Shown in pieces: positions 1 through 10,408 of a stretch of DNA of 64,000 nucleotides. Under the pieces are notes generated by a model. The model saw nothing but the letters and a program-made list of their open reading frames with translations, was not told the DNA's origin and did no database searches. The DNA is from Henningerozyma blattae CBS 6284 (Eukaryota; Ascomycota; Saccharomycetes; Saccharomycetales; Saccharomycetaceae): assembly GCF_000315915.1 (NCBI RefSeq), contig NC_020187.1, forward strand, positions 1,426,001 to 1,490,000, given 5' to 3'. Positions within the stretch are counted from its first letter, which is position 1, and each line of letters opens with the position of its first letter. Made by a program: the position numbers and the translations under genes.

Positions 1-530
1 AACAAGAGTTATTACTAGCATATGATTTTATTTTTTTGGCAGGCTAATGCCAATCAAAACGTCATCGTCGTTATGCTACTTGGATAGCATTGTTTGTTTG
101 TTCGTTTGTTCGTTTGTTTGCTTGTTTGTTTGTAGGTTGTAGATGAAATTATTTACAATGTAAGATTTAGACGAAATTTTTAGGGTATGATATGAGATGA
201 TGAGATGTGGGTCAATTCTTTACTGTATAAGATGTCATATTAAACTCATCAGGTAGTATTGTGGTTTGTAATAAGAAACGATTAGCATTTTTGATATCGC
301 TGTCATTTTACTTTGTATCAATCTATACTTATTTTAGTTAAATTTTACATTTATATATTATTTATACGGCCTATTCTCTGGACAAAAAAATGATGGGAAA
401 AAATTCGTGACTGGAAACATTAAGAAGGTTAATGTAAACCTTACGTATTATAAAATAATATTTACACAATGTGTAACCTATTGTACAAAAAGTGGGGCAT
501 GGGTGATTAGTGTAGGTAATATGTAGAAGT
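1..530. other. intergenic, 3' of HUA1
   Basis: No gene recognised. The stretch lies downstream of HUA1. Positions 91-133 hold an imperfect TTTG/TTCG tetranucleotide repeat. The rest is AT-rich without a coding pattern. Confidence 0.6.
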
Positions 531-1178
531 TTAATGATGGAAGTTTCTCCAACATAGCCTACACCGTCTATGAGTACCATTAGTTTTGTATCCGGTGTTT
601 TTACACCTACGACACCAATAGCCAGCAGGGTAGGACCATGGGAGATGTTCTGAGTTTTCGTTGGCAACGGCAAACAACTCAGCATTACCTTCTACCGAGT
701 TAGGGTTGGGAGTTTCAAAAAGCATACCTTGAACCATGGATAACGGTAACCCTAGAGCACCACGGACTCTATAGGCAATAGGTGGTGAAATTGCATTGCC
801 AGCATCAAACACTTTTTGACCAAATCCGTTAATATTTTGAGAAGTTTTAAATTTCTTCCAGCACTTTTCACATTTTAACTCACCGATACAGCCTGTGTTT
901 TTACATAATTTACATTTATATTGCTTTGGGTATTTCCAAGGTATACTTTGAGATTGAGAACTAGGTGAGCCCAAGTTGAATTCTTCATCAGCTTCATATT
1001 CTGGATTTGGTGTTTGGCTTGATGGTGATGCTATTGGTTCATGATAATCAGCTATAACTTCATTATATGAAGGAGGCAAACTTTGGATATCATTATATAG
1101 GCCAATATTACCACTAGGCGCAGCATATTGTTCCCATTTTTTCTGTTGACTCATTTTATCACTGACTTTACTTGACAT
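531..1178 (-). CDS. HUA1: Hua1-like zinc-binding, Rsp5-linked protein
   Basis: Likely orthologue of S. cerevisiae HUA1, a cytoplasmic protein implicated in actin patch assembly and endocytosis. About 215 residues (yeast Hua1 is about 198). The N-terminal part carries a PPxY motif (PPSY, residues 35-38), the kind of site bound by WW domains of the ubiquitin ligase Rsp5. Two similar cysteine modules follow: W-x-Y-P then CxxC pairs at about C89/C92/C103/C106 and again at C189/C192/C206/C209, resembling the zinc-binding domain of DnaJ. The start is ambiguous: ATG at 1178 opens MSSKVSDK, a second ATG lies at 1154. The frame stays open a few codons upstream but only from a TTG. The family assignment rests on the duplicated cysteine modules at the C-terminus plus the PPxY motif. 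Confidence 0.85.
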   Translation of the reverse strand: MSSKVSDKMSQQKKWEQYAAPSGNIGLYNDIQSLPPSYNEVIADYHEPIASPSSQTPNPEYEADEEFNLGSPSSQSQSIPWKYPKQYKCKLCKNTGCIGELKCEKCWKKFKTSQNINGFGQKVFDAGNAISPPIAYRVRGALGLPLSMVQGMLFETPNPNSVEGNAELFAVANENSEHLPWSYPAGYWCRRCKNTGYKTNGTHRRCRLCWRNFHH

Positions 1179-3074
1179 ATTATTTGCTAAATTCAATATG
1201 TTGTTATATTACCTGGAGATACACAATAAATACTAAAGCTATACTAAATCGTAGTCCTACATATTATATATACCTGCATGGTAGTTGTCAAGAAATTGTT
1301 TTTTTTACTTTGTCACTTGTCACTCCTCTTTCATTACGGCTAAGCCTTTTCTATTAGGTATAAGATATCTCTCTCGTAGATATTTTTATTGTAGTATATT
1401 GACACTTTAATTATCACCTCTTTAGTCATTTAAGAAGCTTTTTCCAGCCTGTTTTTTCGTGCATAGCCTACAAGGCTGGGGAAAATTCATTCTCCATTGC
1501 TTTCTGAGAGAAATTCACGTGACGCAAATATTTCCGGAAAAATATAAAGAATGTGATTTGAAGTTAAAGCATTCTTCTGACAAAAACGGTAGTAAAAAAA
1601 ACTATACAAAGATTTGTGGAATAAAAGTCAAGAATTAAATCATCAATAAGGGCAATTCTTCAAAAACTTCTCATTCCATTTTGAGTAATGCCAAGTAAAC
1701 GCAGGGTTTGTATGTTTGTTTGTTTATTATTCACAGATGTTCCTGATCATGACGGTGCCTGTTAAATGGCCCTTAACCAATCTTGGTATGTTTCTTAGAG
1801 ATTAAGTTTGTCTATTAACCTTGAAATTTTTTTCATCTATTTGTTTGTTTGTTTACTTTTCTTTCTATATAATCTTTAAGAATTTATTTTGAAAACAATA
1901 AAAATATGAAGCCGAGGGAAACATTGGCGTGTTAATACAAGAAGGTAAATAGTTTAATTACTTTAAAGTTTATTAAATGATTTCCTTTTTGATTTTTTTG
2001 ACAGTCTAAACGCAATCCTGTTCTTTCAACGCTAGTAATGGTTCTCTCTGAATTTATTACTATTCCTGGTAATGTAAATATTGGTTCCGACCCTTAGATT
2101 TCTAATCAAAGCTCGTAGCCATTGTCTTTTTTTTCCTCATTATCATATACCCCTGAAAACCTTTTTTCCTATGGTTAAATTTTAAAGCTAAACCATGAAG
2201 GAAATTACTAATTAAATACGTAATTATGTTTTGTTATTTCTTGATGCTTACTTTGTTTGCAGAAACTGTATCCTCTGTATGATTTATTTATTATTTATAT
2301 TGATTGATTTAGGAAAGTACGGATATCGGAATTTCTATCTTGGTGTAATTTGTTATCTTGTTTAAATATAACAATTGAAGATCCTGTAAAACTTAAAATT
2401 GAGAGAGTAAGACACTTTGTTAAGTGTCCTAAGTTTTTTCATTGTAATTAGAGGTAAAGAAACTTATCTAAAGAATGCTTTATTGTCGATTAAGGGACGC
2501 TCTACTTTAAGTTATTTGGAATTAAAGATAGGAAAAAGAAATAAATAATTATACACTATTAATACTATATAGAACTAACTTAAAATGGAAAGTAAATAAA
2601 GAATACCCCTAACAAATACTGTACTTGTGCCTACTACTTTCAGAAATTTTTTATATATTAAAAAAATATTCTAATTTCTTTAGAAAAAGGGGGCCGTGTT
2701 TTCCTCGAGACTTTTTTTTTTAAAATCACTCAATTCCTTATATCGCTATTTTGTCTTTTTTATATTTTTGATATATTTACTTTTTTAATTATTATTAATT
2801 GTGTACTAATTTTAAATTTTTATATAAAACTACGCAATAATGACAAAAAAGTAAATAATAATAATAAAAAGGAACGCACTTGAAAAAAAACTATTCATTT
2901 AAAGTTCTGGGATAAATAATAACAAAAATTACCAAATTAACAAACATATATAAGATTACATAAAAAAATAGCATAAAAACTACTAAAGTTGGATATCTTT
3001 AAATTTATCTTCAATTTCCATTTGATTTCTAATATACAAACAGGTAGAATAAAAATGTTGAATAGGTATTGAGA
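1179..3074. other. long intergenic, HUA1/VPS35
   Basis: Nearly 1.9 kb lies between the 5' end of HUA1 and the 3' end of VPS35. It contains TTTG-type repeats near 1707-1727 and 1843-1856, a CACGTG box at 1516-1521, and a small hairpin near 2410-2429 (gacactt / aagtgtc). I see no convincing ORF or structural RNA. A lost gene or an unrecognised ncRNA is possible. Confidence 0.5.
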
Positions 3075-6011
3075 TCATTTCTTCCATTGAAACGCCAGTT
3101 TTATTTTCAAAAATGATATAAATGTACCATCTAGTCCCATTACAACAAGATTTTTATCTTTATTCTCAGGATCTTGTAATTGTAAGGAATTAAAGGTTTC
3201 TTCAATCCCAAATAATGCACTAGTGACACTATTACTTGCGTTGCCGTTGTTGTTTTGATTATTATCATTTATACTTGATTTTGAGTTATTAGAAGTTCCC
3301 TCTTCAATTTCTTCTTCATTTTTCATCGTCTTTAAATTAATTTTAATTAATTCTATTAATCCATTAATATATTTTACTGTAACATGGGTATCATATTCTT
3401 GATCATGAATGAAATAATATAAGCATCTATTTAATATTTCAATCATTAATTCACAACTTTGAATATTATCAATAATAGAATCCGCAGTTCTTAGAGATTT
3501 TTGTAAACATTCTAGAACTCTTTTACCTTCATGATATAATTCATCATGCTTTTGCAATTTTTTATCATCTTTATTAAGTTCATCATCTTCATCATCTTCT
3601 TCACCTAAATATGCAATTTCTGTGGCCCACCATAAATGTGAACATAAATATACTGCTCGGCATTGGTCCTGTTTTTTCAATAATTTTGAAGCATGTAAAG
3701 TACATCTTACAATCAATTGTTCATAATAAGAGTCTACATATAAAGACCTTGTCTTTTGTAAAGTTTGACACATAAATATTAGAGCTTGGAATTGGGTCTT
3801 TGAATCACTTAAAGAATCTTCAAAAATTGTAAATGCTTGCGAAAAAAAATCATATGAAACTTCAGTTAAAAATAATTGATCAGCTAACGATGCACTTGTC
3901 AAATAAAATTTATAAACTGAATCATTCATTTTAGATCCACATAAATTGAATAACTCATTAATACAACGAGAAACATGTTTAAAACATAATTTAGCAATAT
4001 AATCGAATTTTTCAATTAACAAATTTTGTTTTTTCAAAATATATGACTTTCTAATAATTTTCCAAAATTGAGTTATAACTGATGGGAAAGTAAATTGAAT
4101 ATTTTTATTACCCTTTAAGTACCAATTTTTTAAAATTAATAAACATTTGATTTCCTTTTCCAATAATTTTATGATTATAACTTCGTTATCTTTATAATGA
4201 TTATCAGTATTATTTCTAAATTCAATAATTTTATCTTTTTGAATACTTGAATTTATAATGAACATTAATACATGAGAAAATTTTGCAATCTTTTCTTGTA
4301 AAGGATTTAAAGGTAATTCATGATCTATATCAAGTATGGAATCATTTTCTTGACGATGGAAATGATGAGATTGTGAATGAATTTCGTTTAATAGTTTTTT
4401 TTGTTCTTCTGAACCGGATATGGTATGAACAATTTCTGAACCATTTCTATCTCTATCACCAATCAATTGTTTATCTAATGATGAAGATTTTAATTTCAAA
4501 TTTTTAGAATTTCCTAGATTTAAAATTGGAATGAAAATAGTTAATAAATTATCTAGATGTTGAGTAGATTCCAAATAGATGAAATTTGATCTTGAATCTA
4601 TAAGTGCATGCTTTAAATCATCTTTCAACTCTATTGGATTAATGTCTATGGGATTGAAATTAATGAAAATGTCTAATAATGTTTCTGCTACTTTAATTTG
4701 AATATTTGTCGATTGTAATGATAAAAGATGACGATAAGACTCACAGTGAGTAATTAATAAATAAAAGAATTTTTGTTTTGATGTAGTAATTAATTGTTCA
4801 GATATATCTAACAAAGTTAATAAATTTAAAAATAAAACTTCATTTTCCTTTTCTGAAATTAAATTTGGACCAAAATCATTACATTTTTCCACTGTAAAAC
4901 TATATAAAGCATTTAAATTTTGTAAATTTTTAGGATACCAACGTAAAGATAATTCTAATATACTCTCTACCAAAGGTATGATTTGATTTAAAGTGAAGTC
5001 TGGTCTTTCCTCATTCAAATACGACAGATAATTCCAAAATATTTGAAACACATTAATACTATTTTTCTTATAAGCGAATGAATCATCTTTTTTATTATTC
5101 TCTTGGGAGTGAGCAGCTTCACATCTATCCATGTATCCATTAAGTCTGTTGACAAAACTTAATACTACTGTATGAATGGCAACATCTGGATTTAATTGTA
5201 AAGTTGTATCTAATAACATATCCAACGTATTTAAATGATAATTATCTGGGAAAACTTGACAAATGACATCCAAGAGATATTCTTGAGAAATCACATCTCT
5301 ACACTGTACAATTTGATCTAGAATCAAGGGTAAGAATTTATCTTTATATAGAGTCAAATTATCATCTCCAATGATATGTGATAATCTTACCAATTGAGTA
5401 CCAATCAAAATTTGTAATTCTTTCCTCTCTTTGGATCTCTTATTTCTTTCTTTCAATGGACCCTGATGTTGTAATCTAACCCATAATTTATTCATCTCTA
5501 CAAAATTGGTAATAATGAAATGACAACTAAAATCGATAGAATTATCAGGTGTCGGTAAGATTCCCTTGGTTCTTTGAGACAAATAATAACGCAAAAAGAG
5601 ACCTCGTATAGGATTTTGTATCCCACGACACATCTCTATCATATCTTTACATAATTCTTCACCAGGAGCATCATCGCATTTCAAATATGCAGTTCCCACA
5701 GTTATCATCAAGTACAATCTTGGTACAATATTACCAGCATATTGTACCAATTCATATAAATCTGCCAAATGATGTCTTTTCTGATGATTTTCCACTAGAT
5801 AGGGCAATAATATCGATAGAGTATCATATATCATTATATATAACTCGTAATATTGTTTTGGTAATAGGTTTGGGTTTCTTAATTCTGTCAACATCACAGA
5901 ACAATGTTTCAAAGCCCCCATTAAATTCCTATGGGTTACAGTTTTTTGAATACTGCTGGATTCTTTCTTTATAATACGACTAGCTTTATCTAACGAGTCT
6001 GAATATGACAT
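3075..6011 (-). CDS. VPS35: retromer subunit Vps35
   Basis: Cargo-recognition core of the retromer complex (Vps35-Vps26-Vps29 with the Vps5-Vps17 sorting nexins), which returns receptors such as Vps10 from endosome to Golgi. The product is 978 residues (yeast 944). The hallmark PRLYLM motif that contacts Vps26 is at residues 97-102, inside a strongly conserved N-terminal helical region, and the rest is a long alpha-solenoid. An acidic stretch rich in D and E (near 3585-3610) and an Asn/Ser-rich tail before the C-terminus are lineage-type low-complexity insertions. ATG at 6011 opens MSYSDSLDKA, in line with the family start. Divergent from CCP1 across 1.2 kb. Confidence 0.97.
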   Translation of the reverse strand: MSYSDSLDKASRIIKKESSSIQKTVTHRNLMGALKHCSVMLTELRNPNLLPKQYYELYIMIYDTLSILLPYLVENHQKRHHLADLYELVQYAGNIVPRLYLMITVGTAYLKCDDAPGEELCKDMIEMCRGIQNPIRGLFLRYYLSQRTKGILPTPDNSIDFSCHFIITNFVEMNKLWVRLQHQGPLKERNKRSKERKELQILIGTQLVRLSHIIGDDNLTLYKDKFLPLILDQIVQCRDVISQEYLLDVICQVFPDNYHLNTLDMLLDTTLQLNPDVAIHTVVLSFVNRLNGYMDRCEAAHSQENNKKDDSFAYKKNSINVFQIFWNYLSYLNEERPDFTLNQIIPLVESILELSLRWYPKNLQNLNALYSFTVEKCNDFGPNLISEKENEVLFLNLLTLLDISEQLITTSKQKFFYLLITHCESYRHLLSLQSTNIQIKVAETLLDIFINFNPIDINPIELKDDLKHALIDSRSNFIYLESTQHLDNLLTIFIPILNLGNSKNLKLKSSSLDKQLIGDRDRNGSEIVHTISGSEEQKKLLNEIHSQSHHFHRQENDSILDIDHELPLNPLQEKIAKFSHVLMFIINSSIQKDKIIEFRNNTDNHYKDNEVIIIKLLEKEIKCLLILKNWYLKGNKNIQFTFPSVITQFWKIIRKSYILKKQNLLIEKFDYIAKLCFKHVSRCINELFNLCGSKMNDSVYKFYLTSASLADQLFLTEVSYDFFSQAFTIFEDSLSDSKTQFQALIFMCQTLQKTRSLYVDSYYEQLIVRCTLHASKLLKKQDQCRAVYLCSHLWWATEIAYLGEEDDEDDELNKDDKKLQKHDELYHEGKRVLECLQKSLRTADSIIDNIQSCELMIEILNRCLYYFIHDQEYDTHVTVKYINGLIELIKINLKTMKNEEEIEEGTSNNSKSSINDNNQNNNGNASNSVTSALFGIEETFNSLQLQDPENKDKNLVVMGLDGTFISFLKIKLAFQWKK

Positions 6012-7219
6012 TATACATGTATTTTTTATAATACGTTTTAAATTCCTCTTGTAATTAGTTTGGTAATATATTAATATATAAATACAGAATGTCCAATTGG
6101 TTGCTGTTTTTAATATTATATGATAGGTTAATGGTTGTTTAATGAAAGTCTTGGCCTAGCCCAGCAAATATCTTTATCAATGTATCTTATTTTATGGTAC
6201 TATTGAATGTTGAAATAGGTTAGGACTATATATTAACGTATGAATATTAAATGTATATATTTTATTCCATCTAATATATCGTCTTTTGTCTATTGTCAAT
6301 TGGCTGTCCCTTATCTTAGAGCAAAAAAAGGCGATAACAGGCCTGTTCGAACCCCGTGCGCCGCAAATTTCTGATTAGATATTATGCCAAAATTGGAGAA
6401 TGTTACGGCGGTCTAATTACCCAGAAAATACTGATATTATATAGGCTACATAATTGTTTTTTCCAGTTTAAGTCCGATTTTTGCGGGTCTGGCTTTAGAT
6501 TTGATGTATACATACATACATATATACATATATATATATGAATATATAGAGACGCAAGAGTATTATGAATTTAATACAAGGTCTCATGTTACAAGAAATT
6601 GCAATCGTAAATGACACGTAATGAGATACTATGTCACACATTAATCATATTTCACATAAAGCAGCTATATATATATATATATAGTAGTTAAGAAATGTAT
6701 TCCTATATACGAACATAGATATGAATATATAAAATCACCATGGCAACGGATAATAACACTTCCTAAGCAGAGTTTGGTCTGGACTTGACTTTACATCTCT
6801 TAAAGCCCGAACCCTTTGGTTTCGAATCTGAAAGTCCATCTAATCATAGGCACTGCTGTCAAAAATGGTGGTTATTTTAGTAAAAGTTTTATCTAATTTG
6901 GAAATTATGTCATGCGGGCATCGAACGGCGTTCCTTGAATTAATGAAGCAATGTAGTAAGTAGAAATCTGGAAAACAGACACTCATGCCGATACGAAATG
7001 GAAAATGGAAGAAACTCCCCTTGTTAACAATTCATTTCTCTCTCATGAGTGAGAGAACTTAATAAGCATTGTTACGCTCGAACTGCGTATATAAATTGAT
7101 ACAATTCGTAAAGAGACGTTGTTGTTACGTGTTAAGGGCCGAATACCTTATACTTGTTACACTCGATTGTCCCACAATAGTCTTTGTTCCCATTGTGTGA
7201 TACTTAAAACTAAGTAAAG
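6012..7219. other. VPS35/CCP1 divergent promoter region
   Basis: About 1.2 kb between divergent genes. It includes AT-dinucleotide tracts around 6505-6545 and 6665-6682. A short stretch near 6329-6365 has the perfect palindrome AACAGGCCTGTT and a GTTCGAACCCC string resembling a Pol III B box, but no folding tRNA is evident. Confidence 0.5.
7088..7095 (+). promoter_or_regulatory. TATA box of CCP1
   Basis: TATATAAA lies about 125 bp upstream of the CCP1 ATG, a usual spacing for a yeast TATA element. Assignment is by motif and position only. Confidence 0.6.
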
Positions 7220-8341
7220 ATGATTGGTTCACGTTTATCCAGAACTATTAATAGAAGAACTCTCTACATTATTGGTGGGGTGGCAGCAGCTACTTCTGCC
7301 TCTTTAGCTCTTTCAAATACTGAAAATGGTCCAAACTTTTATTCGTCATTATTTACAAACCAAAAATTAAGTTCAAAAAATCAATTTGTTTTGAACAGTG
7401 GTAACAACAATGGTTATGAAAATGGCAAAACTTCTCCTAATGCATCCCTTTTAACTGCTGCCCTTGCTTTAAAATTGGCTCAACCAGTCAATGGGAAGAC
7501 CTTAAAGGATTACCAAGAAATTTATAACGCCATTGCTGAAAAAATTAGAGAAGATGATGAATACGATAATTACATTGGCTACGGCCCTGTCTTGGTTCGT
7601 TTAGCTTGGCATTCTTCTGGTACCTATGACAAGAGTGATAACACTGGTGGTTCTTATGGTGGTACTTATCGTTTCAAAAAGGAAAACACTGATCCTTCTA
7701 ACAATGGGTTGAACAACGCTGCAAAGTTTTTGGAACCGATCCATAAGCAATTCCCTTGGATCTCCCACGGGGATCTATATACTTTAGGTGGTGTTACTGC
7801 TATGCAAGAAATGCAAGGCCCAGTTATTCCATGGAGACCAGGTAGAACTGATACTGCCGAATCAACCACTCCAGACAATGGTAGATTACCAGATGCTGCC
7901 ACCGATAATAATTACGTTAGAAGTTTCTTTGAAAGATTGAGTTTCACTTCTGATAGAGAAGTTGTTGCTTTAATGGGGTGTCATTCCATTGGTAGAACTC
8001 ATTTGAAAAATTCAGGTTTTGATGGTCCATGGGGGGGTGCTGTAAATATCTTCTCTAATGAATTCTTTGTTAATTTATTACATGAAAATTGGGCTTATGA
8101 AAAAAATGCAGCTGGTAATATGCAATACAACTCTCCAAAGGGCTTCATGATGTTACCTGCTGATATGAGTTTAACCAAGGATTCCAAATATTTACCAATT
8201 GTCAAGGAATTTGCTGAAAATCAAGATGCATTCTTCGCTGAGTTTTCCAAAGTATTTGTTAAATTATTAGAAGCTGGTATTACTTTCCCAGAATCTCAAA
8301 AGCCTTTCATCTTTAAGACTTTAGATGAACAAGATTTATAG
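7220..8341 (+). CDS. CCP1: mitochondrial cytochrome c peroxidase
   Basis: Haem peroxidase of the mitochondrial intermembrane space that reduces hydrogen peroxide with electrons from cytochrome c. The product is 373 residues (yeast 361). The N-terminus is a bipartite presequence: basic residues (RLSRTINRR) followed by a hydrophobic sorting segment at about 16-31. An Asn-rich linker precedes the mature domain. Catalytic residues are in place: distal R127, W130, H131 (VRLAWHSSG), proximal haem ligand H255 (MGCHSIG), and the radical tryptophan W271 (GPWGG). PAM17 follows on the same strand, the same pair and order as YKR066C-YKR065C in S. cerevisiae. Confidence 0.98.
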   Translation: MIGSRLSRTINRRTLYIIGGVAAATSASLALSNTENGPNFYSSLFTNQKLSSKNQFVLNSGNNNGYENGKTSPNASLLTAALALKLAQPVNGKTLKDYQEIYNAIAEKIREDDEYDNYIGYGPVLVRLAWHSSGTYDKSDNTGGSYGGTYRFKKENTDPSNNGLNNAAKFLEPIHKQFPWISHGDLYTLGGVTAMQEMQGPVIPWRPGRTDTAESTTPDNGRLPDAATDNNYVRSFFERLSFTSDREVVALMGCHSIGRTHLKNSGFDGPWGGAVNIFSNEFFVNLLHENWAYEKNAAGNMQYNSPKGFMMLPADMSLTKDSKYLPIVKEFAENQDAFFAEFSKVFVKLLEAGITFPESQKPFIFKTLDEQDL

Positions 8342-8742
8342 TCAGCTTTGGATTAGCTCATTTTAATTTTTTTTATTTGGGTGCCTCTTTTTTTTCTTTT
8401 TTTTATTATTTATTTCAAAATCTTATATATAACTATTTATTTATTCCAATAATTATTAAGGCCACCCATATTTATGAGAAGCTTTGTTAGTCAATATTTT
8501 TTTTGTAGTTTTCTCTTTATTTAAAATATTACTTTCTTTTTATTAATCATTTCGTACGCTCGCCTACATTATTTTTTTTTTTTTTCTTTTCTTAAAAAAA
8601 AACATTTTTTAGGATAAATTTCAATTTCCTTGTTTGATTATTTCATAGCTAATATGCTTGCTAACAATGAGTACACTTAAAAAAAGAATATAATATAGTT
8701 ACAAACTTGACAATCATACCTTATAGCAATACTTCCAATATA
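8342..8742. other. CCP1/PAM17 intergenic
   Basis: T-rich 3' flank of CCP1 followed by A/T-rich leader of PAM17, with long poly-T and poly-A runs near 8390-8405 and 8570-8605. No gene seen. Confidence 0.5.
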
Positions 8743-9378
8743 ATGAACCTTTTAAGATCTACAGTGACAAAATCACTGGCATCATACAACAAATCAGCAA
8801 CTCTTTTACTTCTAAATCATGGTAGAATACCCTTAACAAACACCAATACTATCATACTCGGCCAATCAATTATTAAAAGACATAATTCTACAGATACTTC
8901 CAAATCATCAAAGAGTGCCAATGTTCAATTGACTTGGCCTGATTTCTTTAAGATGCGTAAATATGAACGCCGTGTAAATGTTGGTGCATCTGTCTTCACA
9001 GCTTTCCTCGGTTGTAATCTATCATGGTTCTATCTCTCCACTCTACAGATTGACCCAACTCAAACTTTATTTGGCTTTGATCCATTAGTTGTCATTTCAG
9101 GGGGCCTTGTGGCATCTGGTTGTGTGGGTTATCTTTTTGGCCCATTATTTGGATCTCAAATATTTAATCTATTACATTTGAAAAAATTAGCAGATTTCAA
9201 AATCAAAAATAAAGAATTCTTAAAACATGTCATTAAAAATAGAGTCGATGCCTCTTCACAAAGTTTCAGTAACCCTGTGCCCGATTATTACGGCGAAAGA
9301 ATTGGATCTTTGAAAGATTACAAGCAATGGCTAAGAGATTGTAACGCTTACAGAAGAAAAAGTAAAGAATTCTTGTAA
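8743..9378 (+). CDS. PAM17: import motor subunit Pam17
   Basis: Inner-membrane component of the presequence translocase-associated motor, which helps drive matrix protein import with TIM23. From the ATG at 8743 (MNLLRSTVTK) the product is 211 residues (yeast 197). The frame extends slightly upstream but only from TTG, so I use the first ATG. An N-terminal basic, Ser/Thr-rich mitochondrial presequence is followed by the conserved block TWPDFFKMRKYERR. Two membrane segments follow (GASVFTAFLGCNLSWFYL and ISGGLVASGCVGYLFG), then a charged matrix tail with the conserved PDYYGERIGS block. Synteny with CCP1 supports the call. Confidence 0.95.
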   Translation: MNLLRSTVTKSLASYNKSATLLLLNHGRIPLTNTNTIILGQSIIKRHNSTDTSKSSKSANVQLTWPDFFKMRKYERRVNVGASVFTAFLGCNLSWFYLSTLQIDPTQTLFGFDPLVVISGGLVASGCVGYLFGPLFGSQIFNLLHLKKLADFKIKNKEFLKHVIKNRVDASSQSFSNPVPDYYGERIGSLKDYKQWLRDCNAYRRKSKEFL

Positions 9379-10408
9379 TCGATTATTGATTTTTTGCCAA
9401 CCTCTCTCTGTGGTTTTACAATTTTCTTCCGCACGCCATTTCCTTTGTATATACAACCTATCTGGCTCCTTCTGACTTTGTACTACCAAAATACTTCTTC
9501 TATTTTAAATCCAATATTCTCATATATAACTCACTATTCTCATCTATATAATCTATCCCAACTCATTACATAACTCTTACATATACTATCGATAAGAATT
9601 CCAATTTTTCTTCGTTGTATCTGTTTTAATTTTAAAAAAACTATGTCATAAGAGTGACAAAAAAATAATACTAAAAGACACAATTAATCTTGGATACAAT
9701 ATCGTATAGTTTTGCATACAAATTAGCCGCCCAATATATATAGTCGTCCAATCCTGGACTATCTTGTAAATAATCCTATTATATCCATTCAAATCTCAAA
9801 TGGCGCACGCTTGCCTTTATTTCCGATGATATTTTTTCGTTTTGGATTCTTAACGATTTTGGTTTCCTTAATTAAATCTCCGTAAAAATGATAAGGCCCA
9901 AATTTGAGAACCATCATTATTAGTAAAAAAAAAAGGACTAAGATATATAAAAAAATAAATAGACTTATTTTAACTAAAAAAATAATCAAAGGAATAAAGT
10001 ATTGTGGATATTAAAAGAGGTCTTTCTACTCAAATTGTTTTCATATGCTACGGGACTGATTCAAATATAGCTTTCATTTGACAATCTGCGCTGCATCTGC
10101 TTATTCAAAAGTAACTTTCTGTTGTTTGATTTTCCTCATAAATTTCTACAATCTGCATTACTTTTTTTTTTAATATTGCTAAATTGAAATTGTTATTACG
10201 TATTTGACAACCTTATAATAGGAATATATTTAAATTTCCACTATTTTTGGCTTCTCTAATAAAAAAAAATCTGTGTTATTGTGTCCATTAATAGAGCAGG
10301 AAACGCATTTAAGTTAAACTGAGATACGAAGACAGTATAGTAGACTTACAATAACTCTATTTTTTTATCCCACAGAATCACACATTATAAACTCAAATTA
10401 AAACCATA
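9379..10408. other. PAM17/DAS1 intergenic
   Basis: About 1 kb of AT-rich sequence upstream of DAS1. No ORF with coding character and no RNA gene was found. Confidence 0.5.

Noticed and set aside
371..685. 104-codon minus-strand open frame
   Set aside because: Overlaps the HUA1 3' end in another frame and has no recognisable features.
1686..1740. Possible short spliced gene (ATGCCAAGTAAACGCAGG then GTATGT)
   Set aside because: No branch site and no plausible second exon; the nearest CACAG gives an intron far too short.
6329..6365. B-box-like GTTCGAACCCC near a palindrome, possible tRNA fragment or TFIIIC-only site
   Set aside because: No A box, acceptor stem or anticodon arm can be assembled upstream; kept only as a note.
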